DNA of 64,000 nucleotides from Clostridium simiarum (GTDB taxonomy: Bacteria; Bacillota; Clostridia; Clostridiales; Clostridiaceae): the NCBI RefSeq assembly GCF_018919175.1, contig NZ_JAHLQL010000002.1:124001-188000 (forward strand), read 5' to 3'. Shown piece by piece: positions 45,186-54,748 of the stretch; the stretch's first letter is position 1; each line of letters starts with the position of its first letter. Below the pieces are notes generated by a model. The model was not told where the DNA came from, searched no databases, and worked only from the letters and a program-made list of their open reading frames with translations. The translations under genes and the position numbers were made by a program.

Positions 45186-45305
45186 TCATTTAATATAGTC
45201 CACAGTCTGAAACTTTTATAAGGGAAAGGCTGTGGACTTTTTTTATTACTACCACTTCAAAGGAAATAATATAACAGGTTTCCACTGGCAATTTTTGCAC
45301 ACAAG
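45186..45305 (+). repeat. Diverged third copy of the terminator element
   Basis: From TCATTTAATATAGTCCACAG (45186) it follows the 206-bp repeat's last part: stem 45197-45238 with a T-run, then the AACAGGTTT-x-ACTGG tail that also follows copy 2 at 32.5 kb. It works here as the terminator of opp. A dispersed element, perhaps an insertion-sequence end. Confidence 0.65.
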
Positions 45306-45411
45306 GGTAGTTTGTTGTAAATAATATTTTAATTTAATAGAATACTAATCTTAGATAAGAATAAATTCTAAAAAATATAAAAAGAACGAAAAAAATTTTT
45401 AAAAATATACT

Positions 45412-45500
45412 TGAATAAAAATAATTTTCATGATAAGATGTAAATGTATTCAGATAAAAATATTTTTCATATATTTAAACAAATAAAAATAATTTTCAAG
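45412..45500. promoter_or_regulatory. Three operator-like repeats before the PTS gene
   Basis: TGAATAAAAATAATTTTCAT (45412-45431), CAGATAAAAATATTTTTCAT (45451-45470) and AAATAAAAATAATTTTCAAG (45481-45500). The shared ATAAAAATAATTTTCA core, three times in 90 bp, suggests binding of the RpiR regulator encoded at the operon's end. Confidence 0.5.
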
Positions 45501-45517
45501 CAAAAGGAGGCATATAT

Positions 45518-47008
45518 ATGTTCAAACAATTACAGAAAATTGGGAAGTCCTTCATGTTACCCATTGCTATATTGCCAGCAGCCGGGTTATTACTTGGTAT
45601 AGGAGGAGCTTTATCAAATCCTAATACTGTACAGGCTTATCCATTTTTAAATATTTCTTGGTTACAAGGTATTTTCTCAATAATGTCATCTGCCGGGGAG
45701 GTAGTATTTGCTAATTTAGCACTTATTATGTGTATAGGTCTTTCTGTAGGATTAGCTAAAAAAGACAAAGGTACTGCAGGACTGGCTGGTGCAGTAGCAT
45801 TTTTAGTTATGAATGCTTCAATTAAAGGTATGATAGCTACATTTAACCCAGCGGTTAAGGCAATAGATACTGGTGTTGTTGGAGCTATAGTAATTGGATT
45901 AACGGTATCATATCTTCATAATAAATATGGAAACATTCAATTACCAGCTGTTTTAGGATTCTTTGGTGGATCAAGATTTGTACCAATAGTATCTTCATTC
46001 TCAGCAATTTTTATTGGTGCTATATTTTTCTTAATATGGCCAACATTCCAAGGTTGGTTAGTTTCAGCAGGTAATGCAATAGCTGGTTTAGGACCAATAG
46101 GAACTTTCTTATATGGATTCTTGTTAAGATTAACTGGAGCAGTTGGATTACACCACATGATTTATCCATTATTCTGGTATACTGAATTAGGCGGAGTTGC
46201 AAATGTTGCAGGTCAAACTGTTACAGGAGCTCAAAATATATTCTTTGCACAATTAGCTGATCCAAATCATGTTGGATTATTTACAGAAGGTACAAGATTT
46301 TTTGCAGGACGTTTTGCAACAATGATGTTTGGATTACCAGCAGCATGCTTAGCTATGTACCATTGTGTACCTAAACAGAAGAAAAAGTTAGTTGGTGGAT
46401 TATTCTTAGGGGCAGCAATAACATCATTTATTACTGGTATTACTGAACCAATAGAGTTTATGTTCTTGTTTGTTGCACCAGGGTTATATGTAGTTCATGC
46501 TGTATTTGATGGATTATCATTCTTTATAGCTGATATACTAAATATATCAATAGGTAATACATTCTCAGGTGGATTGATAGACTTTACACTATTTGGAGTT
46601 CTTCAAGGTAATGCTAAGACAAATTGGGTATATGTATTAATAGTAGGAGCAATTTGGGCAGCATTATATTACTTCACATTTAGATTCTTAATAACTAAAT
46701 TTAATATTATGACTCCAGGTAGAGAACCAGAAGGTGAAGAAGTTAAAGTTGTTACAAAAGATAACATGAATGAAACCGCAACACAAGTTTTAGAAGCATT
46801 AGGTGGTAAAGATAATTTAGATGATGTTGATGCTTGTATAACAAGATTAAGAGTTGCTGTGAAAGATGTAAGTAAAGTTGATAAAGATAAAATTAAATCT
46901 TTAGGGGCTACTGCTGTATTAGAAGTTAAAGGTGGAGTTCAAGCTATATTTGGAGCTAAGGCAGACCCATTAAAGCAAAAAATAAATGAAATTATAGGGA
47001 GAGAGTAG
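45518..47008 (+). CDS. PTS EIICB permease, N-acetyl-hexosamine (probably ManNAc) type
   Basis: 496 residues. The EIIC domain (to about 390) begins [20 protein letters not shown] and has [10 protein letters not shown], the conserved sugar-site loop. The EIIB domain (about 410-496) carries the phosphorylated Cys in [12 protein letters not shown]. No EIIA domain is fused; a shared glucose-type EIIA must supply phosphate. It belongs to the glucose/GlcNAc class. nanE starts 5 bp after the stop, so the product entering is most likely ManNAc-6-phosphate. AAGGAGG precedes the ATG. Confidence 0.85.
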   Translation: MFKQLQKIGKSFMLPIAILPAAGLLLGIGGALSNPNTVQAYPFLNISWLQGIFSIMSSAGEVVFANLALIMCIGLSVGLAKKDKGTAGLAGAVAFLVMNASIKGMIATFNPAVKAIDTGVVGAIVIGLTVSYLHNKYGNIQLPAVLGFFGGSRFVPIVSSFSAIFIGAIFFLIWPTFQGWLVSAGNAIAGLGPIGTFLYGFLLRLTGAVGLHHMIYPLFWYTELGGVANVAGQTVTGAQNIFFAQLADPNHVGLFTEGTRFFAGRFATMMFGLPAACLAMYHCVPKQKKKLVGGLFLGAAITSFITGITEPIEFMFLFVAPGLYVVHAVFDGLSFFIADILNISIGNTFSGGLIDFTLFGVLQGNAKTNWVYVLIVGAIWAALYYFTFRFLITKFNIMTPGREPEGEEVKVVTKDNMNETATQVLEALGGKDNLDDVDACITRLRVAVKDVSKVDKDKIKSLGATAVLEVKGGVQAIFGAKADPLKQKINEIIGRE

Positions 47009-47013
47009 TAACA

Positions 47014-47667
47014 GTGAGAGCAATAGATAGAGGATTAATCGTATCATGTCAAGCACTAGCAAATGAACCACTACATAGCTCTTATATCATGAGTAGAATG
47101 GCTGTAGCAGCTCAGGAAGGTGGAGCTATAGGAATTAGAGCTAATAGCGTTGAAGATATTGTTGCAATAAAAAAGGAAGTTGATTTACCTGTAATAGGTA
47201 TAATAAAAATAGATTATCCAGGTATTAAACCTTATATAACTCCGACTATGAAGGAAGTTGATGAACTTGTTGAAAGTGGAGTAGATGTAATTGCTTTAGA
47301 TGCAACAATTGATCAAGATGAAGAATTTTTAAAAGAAATATTCAAAAAGTATCCTTCACAAAAGTTTATGGCTGATATATCTACTATAGAAGAAGGGTTA
47401 AGAGCTGGTGAACTAGGATTCCATTATGTTGGAACTACTTTGGTAGGATACACAAATCATTCTAAAGGAACCAATAACTTTGAAGTATTAGAAGCTTTAA
47501 TAAAAGACTGTAAATCAAAAGTAATAGCAGAAGGTAATTTTGATACCCCTGAAAAAGCTAGAAAAGCTTTAGAAGAAGGAGCCTATGCCGTTGTTGTTGG
47601 TGGGGCTATAACTAGACCACAACAAATAACTAAAAAATTTAATGATGAAGTTTTAAAAGCATTATAA
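47014..47667 (+). CDS. nanE: N-acetylmannosamine-6-phosphate 2-epimerase
   Basis: 217 residues from GTG 47014 (GGGAGAG upstream). A TIM barrel: [20 protein letters not shown] at the start, [37 protein letters not shown] and a phosphate-binding [15 protein letters not shown]. It converts ManNAc-6-P to GlcNAc-6-P, which then enters the NagA/NagB route or the cell-wall pool through GlmS chemistry. No nanA or nanK is visible nearby, consistent with PTS uptake delivering the phosphate form directly. Confidence 0.93.
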   Translation: MRAIDRGLIVSCQALANEPLHSSYIMSRMAVAAQEGGAIGIRANSVEDIVAIKKEVDLPVIGIIKIDYPGIKPYITPTMKEVDELVESGVDVIALDATIDQDEEFLKEIFKKYPSQKFMADISTIEEGLRAGELGFHYVGTTLVGYTNHSKGTNNFEVLEALIKDCKSKVIAEGNFDTPEKARKALEEGAYAVVVGGAITRPQQITKKFNDEVLKAL

Positions 47668-47673
47668 TATTTT

Positions 47674-47706
47674 AAGAGGTAGAGATTCAAATCTCTATCT
47701 CTTTTA
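47674..47706 (+). terminator. Terminator between nanE and the regulator
   Basis: AAGAGGTAGAGATT (47674-47687) pairs with 47690-47703, then TTTT. Confidence 0.75.
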
Positions 47707-47776
47707 CTTGATTAGTTTTAATGGTATTCTATTATATATAAATTAATAGATATACTAAATTTATGGAGGATATTAA

Positions 47777-48577
47777 GTGGATATTTTATGTGAGATACAA
47801 AGAAAATACAATGAATTTTCTGATAAAGAAAAAGATATAGCTGATTATATTATGCAATATGGTGATAAAATAAAAAATATAAATATAACTGATTTAGCAA
47901 AAGACATAGGAACATCAGGAGCTACAATAACAAGATTTGCTAAAAAAATTGGTTGTGATAGCTTTGTAGATATGAAAATAAAGCTTGGATCTAATAAAGT
48001 AGAACCTTATATTGATGATGAAGATGGTATATTTTCATATGCTTATCAATATTATAATGAGGTTATAGAAAGAACTAAAATGCTAGTTGATAAGGATGCT
48101 ATATTTAAAATTGTTAGTGAAATAAAAAAGGCTAAAAATATATACATATATGGGGTTGGAAGTTCTGGATTAACAGCTGAAGAAATGATGCAAAGATTAT
48201 TAAGAATGGGGTTTAATGTGCATTCTATTTCGGATCCTCATATGATGATAATTAACAGTTCAATTGTATCAGAAAATGACTTAGTTATAGGAATTTCTAT
48301 ATCAGGAGAAACAGAAGAAGTTATACACTCATTAAAGATATCAAAGGAAAATGGAGCAAAAATAGTTTCAATAACTAGTTTTGAAGGAAGCTCTATAAGT
48401 AAATACTCAGATATAAAGTTTATAGTATATAATCCTAATTTCGTTGATAGAAGTAGATTTATAAATACTCAATTTTCAGCAATGTATCTTCTTGATTTAA
48501 TATCTATGGTTCTATTAAAAGATGTTAATTTAAGTAATAAGATGCAAACAACTATCAATGCTATTATTAATAGTTAA
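47777..48577 (+). CDS. RpiR/MurR-family regulator
   Basis: 266 residues from GTG 47777 (TGGAGG upstream). The N-terminal HTH has NITDLAKDIGTSGATITRFA and AKKIGCDSFVDMKI. The SIS domain starts near 120 (NIYIYGVGSSGLTAEEMMQR) and includes IGISISGETEEV. It should sense a phosphosugar such as ManNAc-6-P or GlcNAc-6-P and control the PTS-nanE genes, likely through the three repeats at 45.4 kb. Confidence 0.9.
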   Translation: MDILCEIQRKYNEFSDKEKDIADYIMQYGDKIKNINITDLAKDIGTSGATITRFAKKIGCDSFVDMKIKLGSNKVEPYIDDEDGIFSYAYQYYNEVIERTKMLVDKDAIFKIVSEIKKAKNIYIYGVGSSGLTAEEMMQRLLRMGFNVHSISDPHMMIINSSIVSENDLVIGISISGETEEVIHSLKISKENGAKIVSITSFEGSSISKYSDIKFIVYNPNFVDRSRFINTQFSAMYLLDLISMVLLKDVNLSNKMQTTINAIINS

Positions 48578-48580
48578 TAT

Positions 48581-48620
48581 AAAAATTGCTATAAGGAAAA
48601 TTTTCTTTATAGCAATTTTT
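48581..48620. terminator. Bidirectional terminator
   Basis: AAAAATTGCTATAAGGAAAA followed at once by its perfect complement, with T-runs on both strands. It serves the regulator (plus) and the exonuclease (minus). Confidence 0.85.
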
Positions 48621-48694
48621 ATAAATATTAAGTAAATATATTAATTTTGAATTTAATAAGGAAATTTTCACAGGCTATATGCATATAAATATTA

Positions 48695-49432
48695 TTAGTG
48701 TACAAATTGATTAGTCCTACCCATAATATAAGCAAGCTTTATTATAGACTTCTCTTCATCTGACATTTTTCTATTATACATTTTTTCAAATTGATTAACT
48801 AAAGCTGTGGTATTAACTTTATTTTTAGATTTACTAAGTCTTTTAGCGTTATTAGTAGTGTAGATTTTAGGATTTATATTAGTATTATAAATTTTTTTAT
48901 ATACCTCTGTAGTATAAAAAGCATCATAAAAAGCATCGTGAAATCTATTTTCAAAATTTATATTAAGAAGCTCAACAGCTGTTTTTAATCCAATTTTTGA
49001 ACCTTTTGGAACATTAAAATAAGTTGAGGCATGTTTTTGGACATCAATGTATTTTAGGGGAATAAATGAGGTGGAAAGATTATTAAATTTCACATTTCTA
49101 ATAAGTTCTTTTATATCAGCTTTTCCCCAAACACATAAGGTTACATCACTATTGCCAATAAAATTTATAAAATTATGGTAAACTGTAGTAAACAATTCAG
49201 AGGAAGAGAGTTTATCAATAGTTATATTAGTTAGGCTTTCTACATATGGATGAATGGTTGTATATACTTTAGGTTTTATTAATTCATTAAAGGTAGATAT
49301 TGTTTCAAAGTTTTCATTAAGCTTTAATGCTCCAATTTGAATTATTTCAAAGGGGAGTTCTGATATGGTTTTATCATTAGAACTATTTGAATACTTTTGA
49401 TTAAATTCTAGATCATATACTATATAGGTCAT
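48695..49432 (-). CDS. DEDDh 3'-5' exonuclease (KapD/ERI-like)
   Basis: 245 residues from ATG 49432 (AGGTGA six bases upstream); the longer frame uses a GTG at 49441. Exo I is VYDLEFN (Asp and Glu), Exo II includes VWGKADIKEL (Asp) and Exo III is FHDAFYDAFYT (His and Asp). The domain covers residues 1-180; a basic C-terminal tail with KRLSKSKNK follows. Such proteins trim RNA or single-stranded DNA; KapD in bacilli affects sporulation timing. Stands alone. Confidence 0.85.
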   Translation of the reverse strand: MTYIVYDLEFNQKYSNSSNDKTISELPFEIIQIGALKLNENFETISTFNELIKPKVYTTIHPYVESLTNITIDKLSSSELFTTVYHNFINFIGNSDVTLCVWGKADIKELIRNVKFNNLSTSFIPLKYIDVQKHASTYFNVPKGSKIGLKTAVELLNINFENRFHDAFYDAFYTTEVYKKIYNTNINPKIYTTNNAKRLSKSKNKVNTTALVNQFEKMYNRKMSDEEKSIIKLAYIMGRTNQFVH

Positions 49433-49655
49433 TATTTTCACCTACTTTATGAATTTAAATAGAAAAAACTAAAATAATAATTAAACTTATATAGATTATT
49501 ATAACCATTTATTTTATATGTATATTATAATAATAAAGACTAATAAAACTAAGTTATTGTATATTTTTTAAAGAATATGCTATAATAAAAGAAAGAGAGG
49601 CGAGGTTTTGCAAGAACCTCGTCTCAATGTAGAGTTTTTTAGGGTATTAAGTTTA

Positions 49656-49865
49656 CTATTCTTTCTTAGAATTAACTGGTGTTGACGCACCAGTTTTTTC
49701 TTTTTTGACAACTTTTGTTTTTTGGTTTTTATAATTTTCTACCTCTACGTTAAATAGACCTAATAGCCTAATTTTAAGTATTTTAGTATTTTTACCGCAG
49801 ACAGTTATAAAAACTACGGCAACAACTATAAAAACTATTGCTAAAAATGAAAAAATATTCAACAT
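49656..49865 (-). CDS. Small single-pass membrane protein
   Basis: 69 residues with one hydrophobic helix at 4-24 (FSFLAIVFIVVAVVFITV) and a basic tail (KTKVVKKEKTG). A very strong AAGGGGGGTGAT ribosome site supports it. Behind the stop GAGGCGAGGTT/AACCTCGTCTC (about 49598-49626) can form a terminator. Size and composition recall small toxins of type I modules, but no antisense RNA is proven. Confidence 0.6.
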   Translation of the reverse strand: MLNIFSFLAIVFIVVAVVFITVCGKNTKILKIRLLGLFNVEVENYKNQKTKVVKKEKTGASTPVNSKKE

Positions 49866-49922
49866 ATCACCCCCCTTCTTAGAATTGCTTCTTAAGAAAA
49901 GGAACCTTTCTTATGCATGAAA

Positions 49923-49975
49923 GGTGGGGGAAACTCTAACTCTAAAACCCACCGTAGTTAAGCTACGGTTCTTTA
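49923..49975 (+). other. Structured plus-strand element with terminator
   Basis: GGTGGG (49923-49928) pairs with CCCACC (49948-49953), overlapping the stem ACCGTAG/CTACGGT (49951-49957/49963-49969) followed by TCTTTAT. The alternative pairings and the GGGGGAAACTCTAACTCTAA text resemble right ends of IS200/IS605 elements (omega-RNA region), or a small RNA. No transposase or tnpB is nearby. Confidence 0.3.
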
Positions 49976-50184
49976 TATATAAGTTAAACATCTAATATAT
50001 TATACCATATTTTTCAAAAATGAAGAAGTATCAATAGTTTTAATTTGCTAATATAAGGGGAATGAATTCCTATAAATTTCTCTAAACAATTTAATGCATT
50101 TGGTAAAAGGAAGAGTGCATTTGCACGTATTTATGCCAATAAAAAGATTATATAAAGAAAAATTTTAAAAAATAAATCTTATTG

Positions 50185-50213
50185 TTGACAAATAAATTAT
50201 GTAGCAGTAAAAT
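50185..50213 (+). promoter_or_regulatory. Promoter of the UvrA-like gene
   Basis: TTGACA (50185-50190), a 17-bp gap and TAAAAT (50208-50213). Confidence 0.7.
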
Positions 50214-50270
50214 AAACACCGTATCAATAGTTGAGTATGTAAACTATTGATATGGTGTTTATTTTGTCAT
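50210..50270 (+). promoter_or_regulatory. 23-bp stem over the transcription start (operator or attenuator)
   Basis: AAATAAACACC with TATCAATAGTT (50210-50232) pairs with 50242-50264, then TTGTCATT. It begins inside the -10 box. ATCAATAGTT occurs once more at 50030-50039. It can be a MarR operator (the regulator is two genes down), an attenuator, or both. Confidence 0.55.
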
Positions 50271-50336
50271 TGGTCAATAAAATACTGATTTTATACATAT
50301 GATATATTTAAAAAATTATTATAGAAGGTGAAAAGG

Positions 50337-52838
50337 ATGTTAAAAAATAATAAATGGATTATGATTAAAGGAGCTAGAGAGAATAATTTAAAAAATATAG
50401 ATGTTAAATTTCCTAGAAATAAAATGAGCGTAGTAACGGGAGTTTCTGGCTCAGGAAAATCTTCATTAATGTTTAATATATTTTGTCAAGAAGGAGAAAG
50501 AAAATTTATAAGTGCTACAGGAAAAGCTCCAGATAAGGTTAAGCGTCCTGATTATGATAATATATATGGATTAGCACCCATTATAAGTGTTAGCCAGAAT
50601 AACTATAATAATAATCCTAGGTCTACAGTAGGTACATATAGTGAGATATATACTTATTTACGTTTACTATATACAGCTATTGGTGAAATGGAATGTCCAC
50701 ACTGCCATAAAAAGATTGAATTAGCTAAAATGCGTACTCTACCCGCATCTATAAGGGAGGATGATAGTTACAATGATGAAATGTATTTATGTCCAGAATG
50801 TAGATGTCCAGTAGAAAATATTACAATGGCGCATTTTTCTTTTAATACTACTGCTGGAGCTTGTGAAAAATGTATGGGTTTAGGTGAAGTTGTTGATCCA
50901 ATTTATGATAAAGTAGTTGATCATAACCTTTCAATAAAGGAAGGTGGAATTAAAGTTTGGAAAAAAGGATTTGTTTGGCATTTTGGACCGTTACTGGTTA
51001 GAGCCGCAAAATATTATAACCTTCCATTGGAAACGGAAGATCTTGAAAGACCAATTGGTGAGTTAGATGAAATGGTGAAACATCTTATTTTATTTGGTAC
51101 AGATGATCCTAAGATTCGAGAATTATGTCCAGATAAACCTGCCCCTATTAATATGAAAGATGGAAGATATGAAGGGGCTATTAATAGCTTAATGAGAAGA
51201 TATGAAGAAGAAGCACAGGAAGATGGAAGAGCAGAAGATATTTCAATGTTTTTCAAATCAATGACCTGTCCAGAATGTAAAGGAACAAGGTTAAAAAAAT
51301 CTAATTTAGAAGTGATGGTAAACAATACTCCTATACATCATGTTTTTACTAAATCCATTAAAGAACTTGTAAAATGGATAAATAGATTAAAGGCATCTAT
51401 TTCTAATGAATACTTAGAAATTGCAAAGACAATAGTATCTGATTTAGAAGAAAGATGTGAAAGTTTATGTAATGTGGGCCTAGGTTATTTATCTTTAGAT
51501 CGTGGATTTTCTAGCTTATCAGGAGGAGAAGCACAAAGAATGAGACTAGCTTCTTTATTGAATGCTGATTTATCAGGAATGATCTGCGTTTTAGATGAGC
51601 CAACTTCTGGATTACATCCTAAAGATACTGATAAGTTAGTTAATTCAATAAAACAATTATGTGATTTAGGGAATACGGTTATTGTAATTGAACATGATTT
51701 AGATGTAATAAAGGAAGCAGACTATATTGTAGATATTGGTCCTGAAGCTGGAAGTGATGGGGGTTATTTAATATTTGAAGGTACTATTTATGATTTCTTA
51801 AAATGTGAAGAATCTATAACTGCTAAATGGTTAAAGAATGATAAAAAAGAGTTAAAAACACAGTGTAGAAAAGGAGATAAACAATTAATAATTAAAAATG
51901 CTACTGCAAATAATCTAAAAAGTATTAGTACTGCTATTCCACTAAATACAATTACTGTTATAGCAGGGGTATCTGGTTCTGGTAAATCTACCTTGATTTT
52001 TAATGAGTTACTAAATTCTTTAAATACAGATTTGAAATGTGAAAGTGAAAAACTAGAAGGGACAGAGCATATAAATAGACTTGTAGTTGTAGACCAAAAA
52101 GCTATGGGCAAGGTTTCACGTTCTAATGCAGCTACTTATACAAAGGTTTTTGATGATATAAGAGATTTTTTTAAAGAAGAAGCAAAAAAACAGGGAAAAA
52201 ATATTAAAGCATCAGACTTTTCATTTAATGTGACAGGTGGTAGATGTAGCACTTGTAAAGGTACAGGAAAAATAAAAATTCAAATGCATTTTATGAAAGC
52301 TCAATTCATTACCTGTTCTTCTTGCAGAGGTAAAAGATATAATGAAAGGATTTTAGGAGTAAAATACAAAGGGTATAATATTGCTGACGTTTTAGAGATG
52401 ACTGTTAAGGAAGCAAGAAATCTTTTTTATGATATTTCAAAGATAAGAGTAAAACTTGATTGCTTATATAATATTGGATTAGGATATCTAAAGCTAGGTC
52501 AACCAGCAGATACTTTGTCAGGGGGAGAGGGGCAAAGAATAAAACTTGCATCTGAATTAACTTTGAGTAAAAATAAAAATACACTATACATTCTTGATGA
52601 ACCTTCAAGAGGATTGCATGAAAATGACACGGAAAAATTAATGAATATATTAAATCAACTAGTTGAAAAAGGTAACAGTGTTATTATGATTGAACATAAT
52701 TTAAGTATTATTAGTAAGGCTGACTGGATTATTGAACTTGGACCTTGGGGTGGAGATAAGGGTGGATATTTAATTGCAGAAGGAACACCACAAGCAATAA
52801 GAGAAAATCCAAAATCAATTTTAAAAGAATATTTATAA
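50337..52838 (+). CDS. UvrA-like ABC ATPase (UvrA2 class, drug-resistance type)
   Basis: 833 residues from ATG 50337. Two ABC units: GVSGSGKSS with LSGGEAQRMRLASL and CVLDEPTSGLHP; then GVSGSGKST with LSGGEGQRIKLASE and YILDEPSRGLHE. Zn-binding pairs CPHC/CPEC and CSTC/CSSC are kept. It is about 100 residues shorter than housekeeping UvrA, lacking much of the UvrB-binding insertion. Such proteins (DrrC-like) often protect against DNA-binding drugs. A MarR gene follows on the same strand. Confidence 0.85.
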   Translation: MLKNNKWIMIKGARENNLKNIDVKFPRNKMSVVTGVSGSGKSSLMFNIFCQEGERKFISATGKAPDKVKRPDYDNIYGLAPIISVSQNNYNNNPRSTVGTYSEIYTYLRLLYTAIGEMECPHCHKKIELAKMRTLPASIREDDSYNDEMYLCPECRCPVENITMAHFSFNTTAGACEKCMGLGEVVDPIYDKVVDHNLSIKEGGIKVWKKGFVWHFGPLLVRAAKYYNLPLETEDLERPIGELDEMVKHLILFGTDDPKIRELCPDKPAPINMKDGRYEGAINSLMRRYEEEAQEDGRAEDISMFFKSMTCPECKGTRLKKSNLEVMVNNTPIHHVFTKSIKELVKWINRLKASISNEYLEIAKTIVSDLEERCESLCNVGLGYLSLDRGFSSLSGGEAQRMRLASLLNADLSGMICVLDEPTSGLHPKDTDKLVNSIKQLCDLGNTVIVIEHDLDVIKEADYIVDIGPEAGSDGGYLIFEGTIYDFLKCEESITAKWLKNDKKELKTQCRKGDKQLIIKNATANNLKSISTAIPLNTITVIAGVSGSGKSTLIFNELLNSLNTDLKCESEKLEGTEHINRLVVVDQKAMGKVSRSNAATYTKVFDDIRDFFKEEAKKQGKNIKASDFSFNVTGGRCSTCKGTGKIKIQMHFMKAQFITCSSCRGKRYNERILGVKYKGYNIADVLEMTVKEARNLFYDISKIRVKLDCLYNIGLGYLKLGQPADTLSGGEGQRIKLASELTLSKNKNTLYILDEPSRGLHENDTEKLMNILNQLVEKGNSVIMIEHNLSIISKADWIIELGPWGGDKGGYLIAEGTPQAIRENPKSILKEYL

Positions 52839-52992
52839 AGTGATTCATAGGTTTAAGTGGAGTTTGTTTGTGATAAATACTCTCCATCTGGACCTTAAAA
52901 GAACTTATTAAGGGTCGTATCAATGCTTATCACTGGCTAAAGCAGATAACCAAGGGATAAATGTGAAATAAGCTATGAAAGGAGTAAGAAGT

Positions 52993-53406
52993 ATGACAAT
53001 TAAAGAAGAGTTTAAAAAAGAATATATTGCTTTTCAGTGCAAGATTGTTTCTCATCACAATAATTTTAATATAGAAGGAATTTCTTCAGCCCAATATAAT
53101 ATTCTTGATTATTTAGAAAAAGAGGGTTCTAAAACTACCCGTGATTTAGCAGAAGCCTTAAATATTACAGTATCTGCTGTTTCTAAATTAAACAAAAAAT
53201 TATTAGAAAAACATATGATCATGCAAACTCGTGATGAAAATGATAGACGATATTTTTATAATTCTATAACAGATGAAGGGCGTGGTTTTTTAAAAAGAGC
53301 AGAAGCTTCAAGGAATGAAATTGTAAAGGGAATTGAAGATAGCTTAACTGATGAGGAACTAAAGGAATTTATACATATATGTAAGAAAATAAACGAATCT
53401 CTATAG
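52993..53406 (+). CDS. MarR-family regulator
   Basis: 137 residues from ATG 52993 (AAAGGAG upstream). Winged helix: TRDLAEALNITVSAVSKLNK as the HTH and MQTRDENDRRYFYNSITDEG as the wing. It probably senses a toxic compound and controls the UvrA-like gene and itself. The palindrome around 50.22 kb is the best candidate site. Confidence 0.9.
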   Translation: MTIKEEFKKEYIAFQCKIVSHHNNFNIEGISSAQYNILDYLEKEGSKTTRDLAEALNITVSAVSKLNKKLLEKHMIMQTRDENDRRYFYNSITDEGRGFLKRAEASRNEIVKGIEDSLTDEELKEFIHICKKINESL

Positions 53407-53691
53407 TTTTTTTATAATACTTTATATGAGTTTTTAGTTATTATAGTGAGATTAATAAATAGATTCACTGATGACTATTGTGAAAGTCATAAAGTATAAG
53501 ACGATGTGTTTAAATGTTGTTTTTCTTAAATGATGCATCTGCTAATATTTCCTCAAATTTAGAATGTAGAAATGTATATAAAAGTTGAGATTAAGCAAAG
53601 TCACAGTAAATGCCAATAATCATTGTTAAATTAAGTATATAATTATATAATATTTATATACACAAGGATATAAGTAGACGGGGGTAAACAA

Positions 53692-54678
53692 ATGACAAAT
53701 GTAAAAATTAGAGCAATAGATGTGTATCACCCAGAGAAGCAGGTAGAAAACAAGTATTATTTAGAGCATTTTGAAAAACAAGGTAAGGACATAGATAGAC
53801 TACTTAAGGCTTTTGGCAAGGATAAGAGGTATATTATAGATAATTTAACTGAAAACACATTAACTATGGGGATAGAAGCATCTAAAAAAGCTTTAAAAAA
53901 AGCAGGTCTTACTGGAGAAGATATTGATTTGATCATATTTACAAGTCAATTTCCAGAGTACACTATTCCACCTCAATCATTAATGGTTCATAGAGCTATA
54001 AATGGAAAGGCGCAAACATTTTGTACCGATAGCAATGCTGATTGTGTTGGTATGATTGTTGCATTTGATTATGCCAGTAGATATCTACAAAACAATAAGG
54101 ATATGAACAAAGCTTTAATAATAGGTTCAGACTACATATCAGTTCATTGTAGAGAATATGATGAATATACCTATCCTTTGTTTGGGGATAGTGCTTGTGC
54201 TGTAATACTTGAAAAAACAGAAGAAGACTGTGGATTTGTAGATAGTTTTTATAGTACTAATTCTGAAAATCCGGATATTGTAAAGTTCCCTGCCTCTGGA
54301 TCTTCAAAGATCTATGATAGTGATATTAATGAAAGAAAAATTCACTGGACTCCTTTTGATGGAGCCTTCATAATTGATTATGCAAAAGAAAGCGTAGATA
54401 AATTATTGCAAAAACACTCAATGAACCTTACTGATATTGACTGGTTCTGCTTTTCTCAATTTGCTTTGCCCATAATAGACGGGAGTGCAGAGAAATTTGG
54501 AGTTGATAGAGATAAGTTTATTTATGTAGGTAACAAATATGGATACACTGGTACAAGCAGTCCTTTTATAGCATTATATGAAGGGATTGAAAATGGGCAA
54601 ATAAAAAGAGGAGACAACGTCGCCTTTTGGTCAATAGGTGGCAACTGGATAACTTGTGCTATGCTTATAAAATATTAA
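53692..54678 (+). CDS. KAS III-like (FabH-fold) enzyme with altered active site
   Basis: 328 residues of thiolase fold. The nucleophile region reads DSNADCVGM with Cys118, as in FabH. The usual His (in HQAN) is replaced: DWFCFSQFA puts Ser255 there. The usual Asn of YGNTS is Tyr285 (KYGYTGTSS). FabH needs His and Asn for decarboxylation, so this enzyme probably transfers or condenses acyl groups without malonyl decarboxylation (as OleA- or CerJ-like relatives do), or hydrolyses them. It is a single gene with its own strong terminator. GGGGGTAA precedes the ATG. Confidence 0.75.
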   Translation: MTNVKIRAIDVYHPEKQVENKYYLEHFEKQGKDIDRLLKAFGKDKRYIIDNLTENTLTMGIEASKKALKKAGLTGEDIDLIIFTSQFPEYTIPPQSLMVHRAINGKAQTFCTDSNADCVGMIVAFDYASRYLQNNKDMNKALIIGSDYISVHCREYDEYTYPLFGDSACAVILEKTEEDCGFVDSFYSTNSENPDIVKFPASGSSKIYDSDINERKIHWTPFDGAFIIDYAKESVDKLLQKHSMNLTDIDWFCFSQFALPIIDGSAEKFGVDRDKFIYVGNKYGYTGTSSPFIALYEGIENGQIKRGDNVAFWSIGGNWITCAMLIKY

Positions 54679-54683
54679 AATAA

Positions 54684-54748
54684 CCCCGTTAAGTATGTTT
54701 TTCAGAAGTATCTTTAGCTGAAAAACATACTTAACGGGGAGTTTTTTT
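54684..54748 (+). terminator. 22-bp perfect terminator stem
   Basis: CCCCGTTAAGTATGTTTTTC (54684-54703, stem to 54705) pairs perfectly with 54718-54739, then TTTTTTT. The minus-strand gene ends just beside it. Confidence 0.9.
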
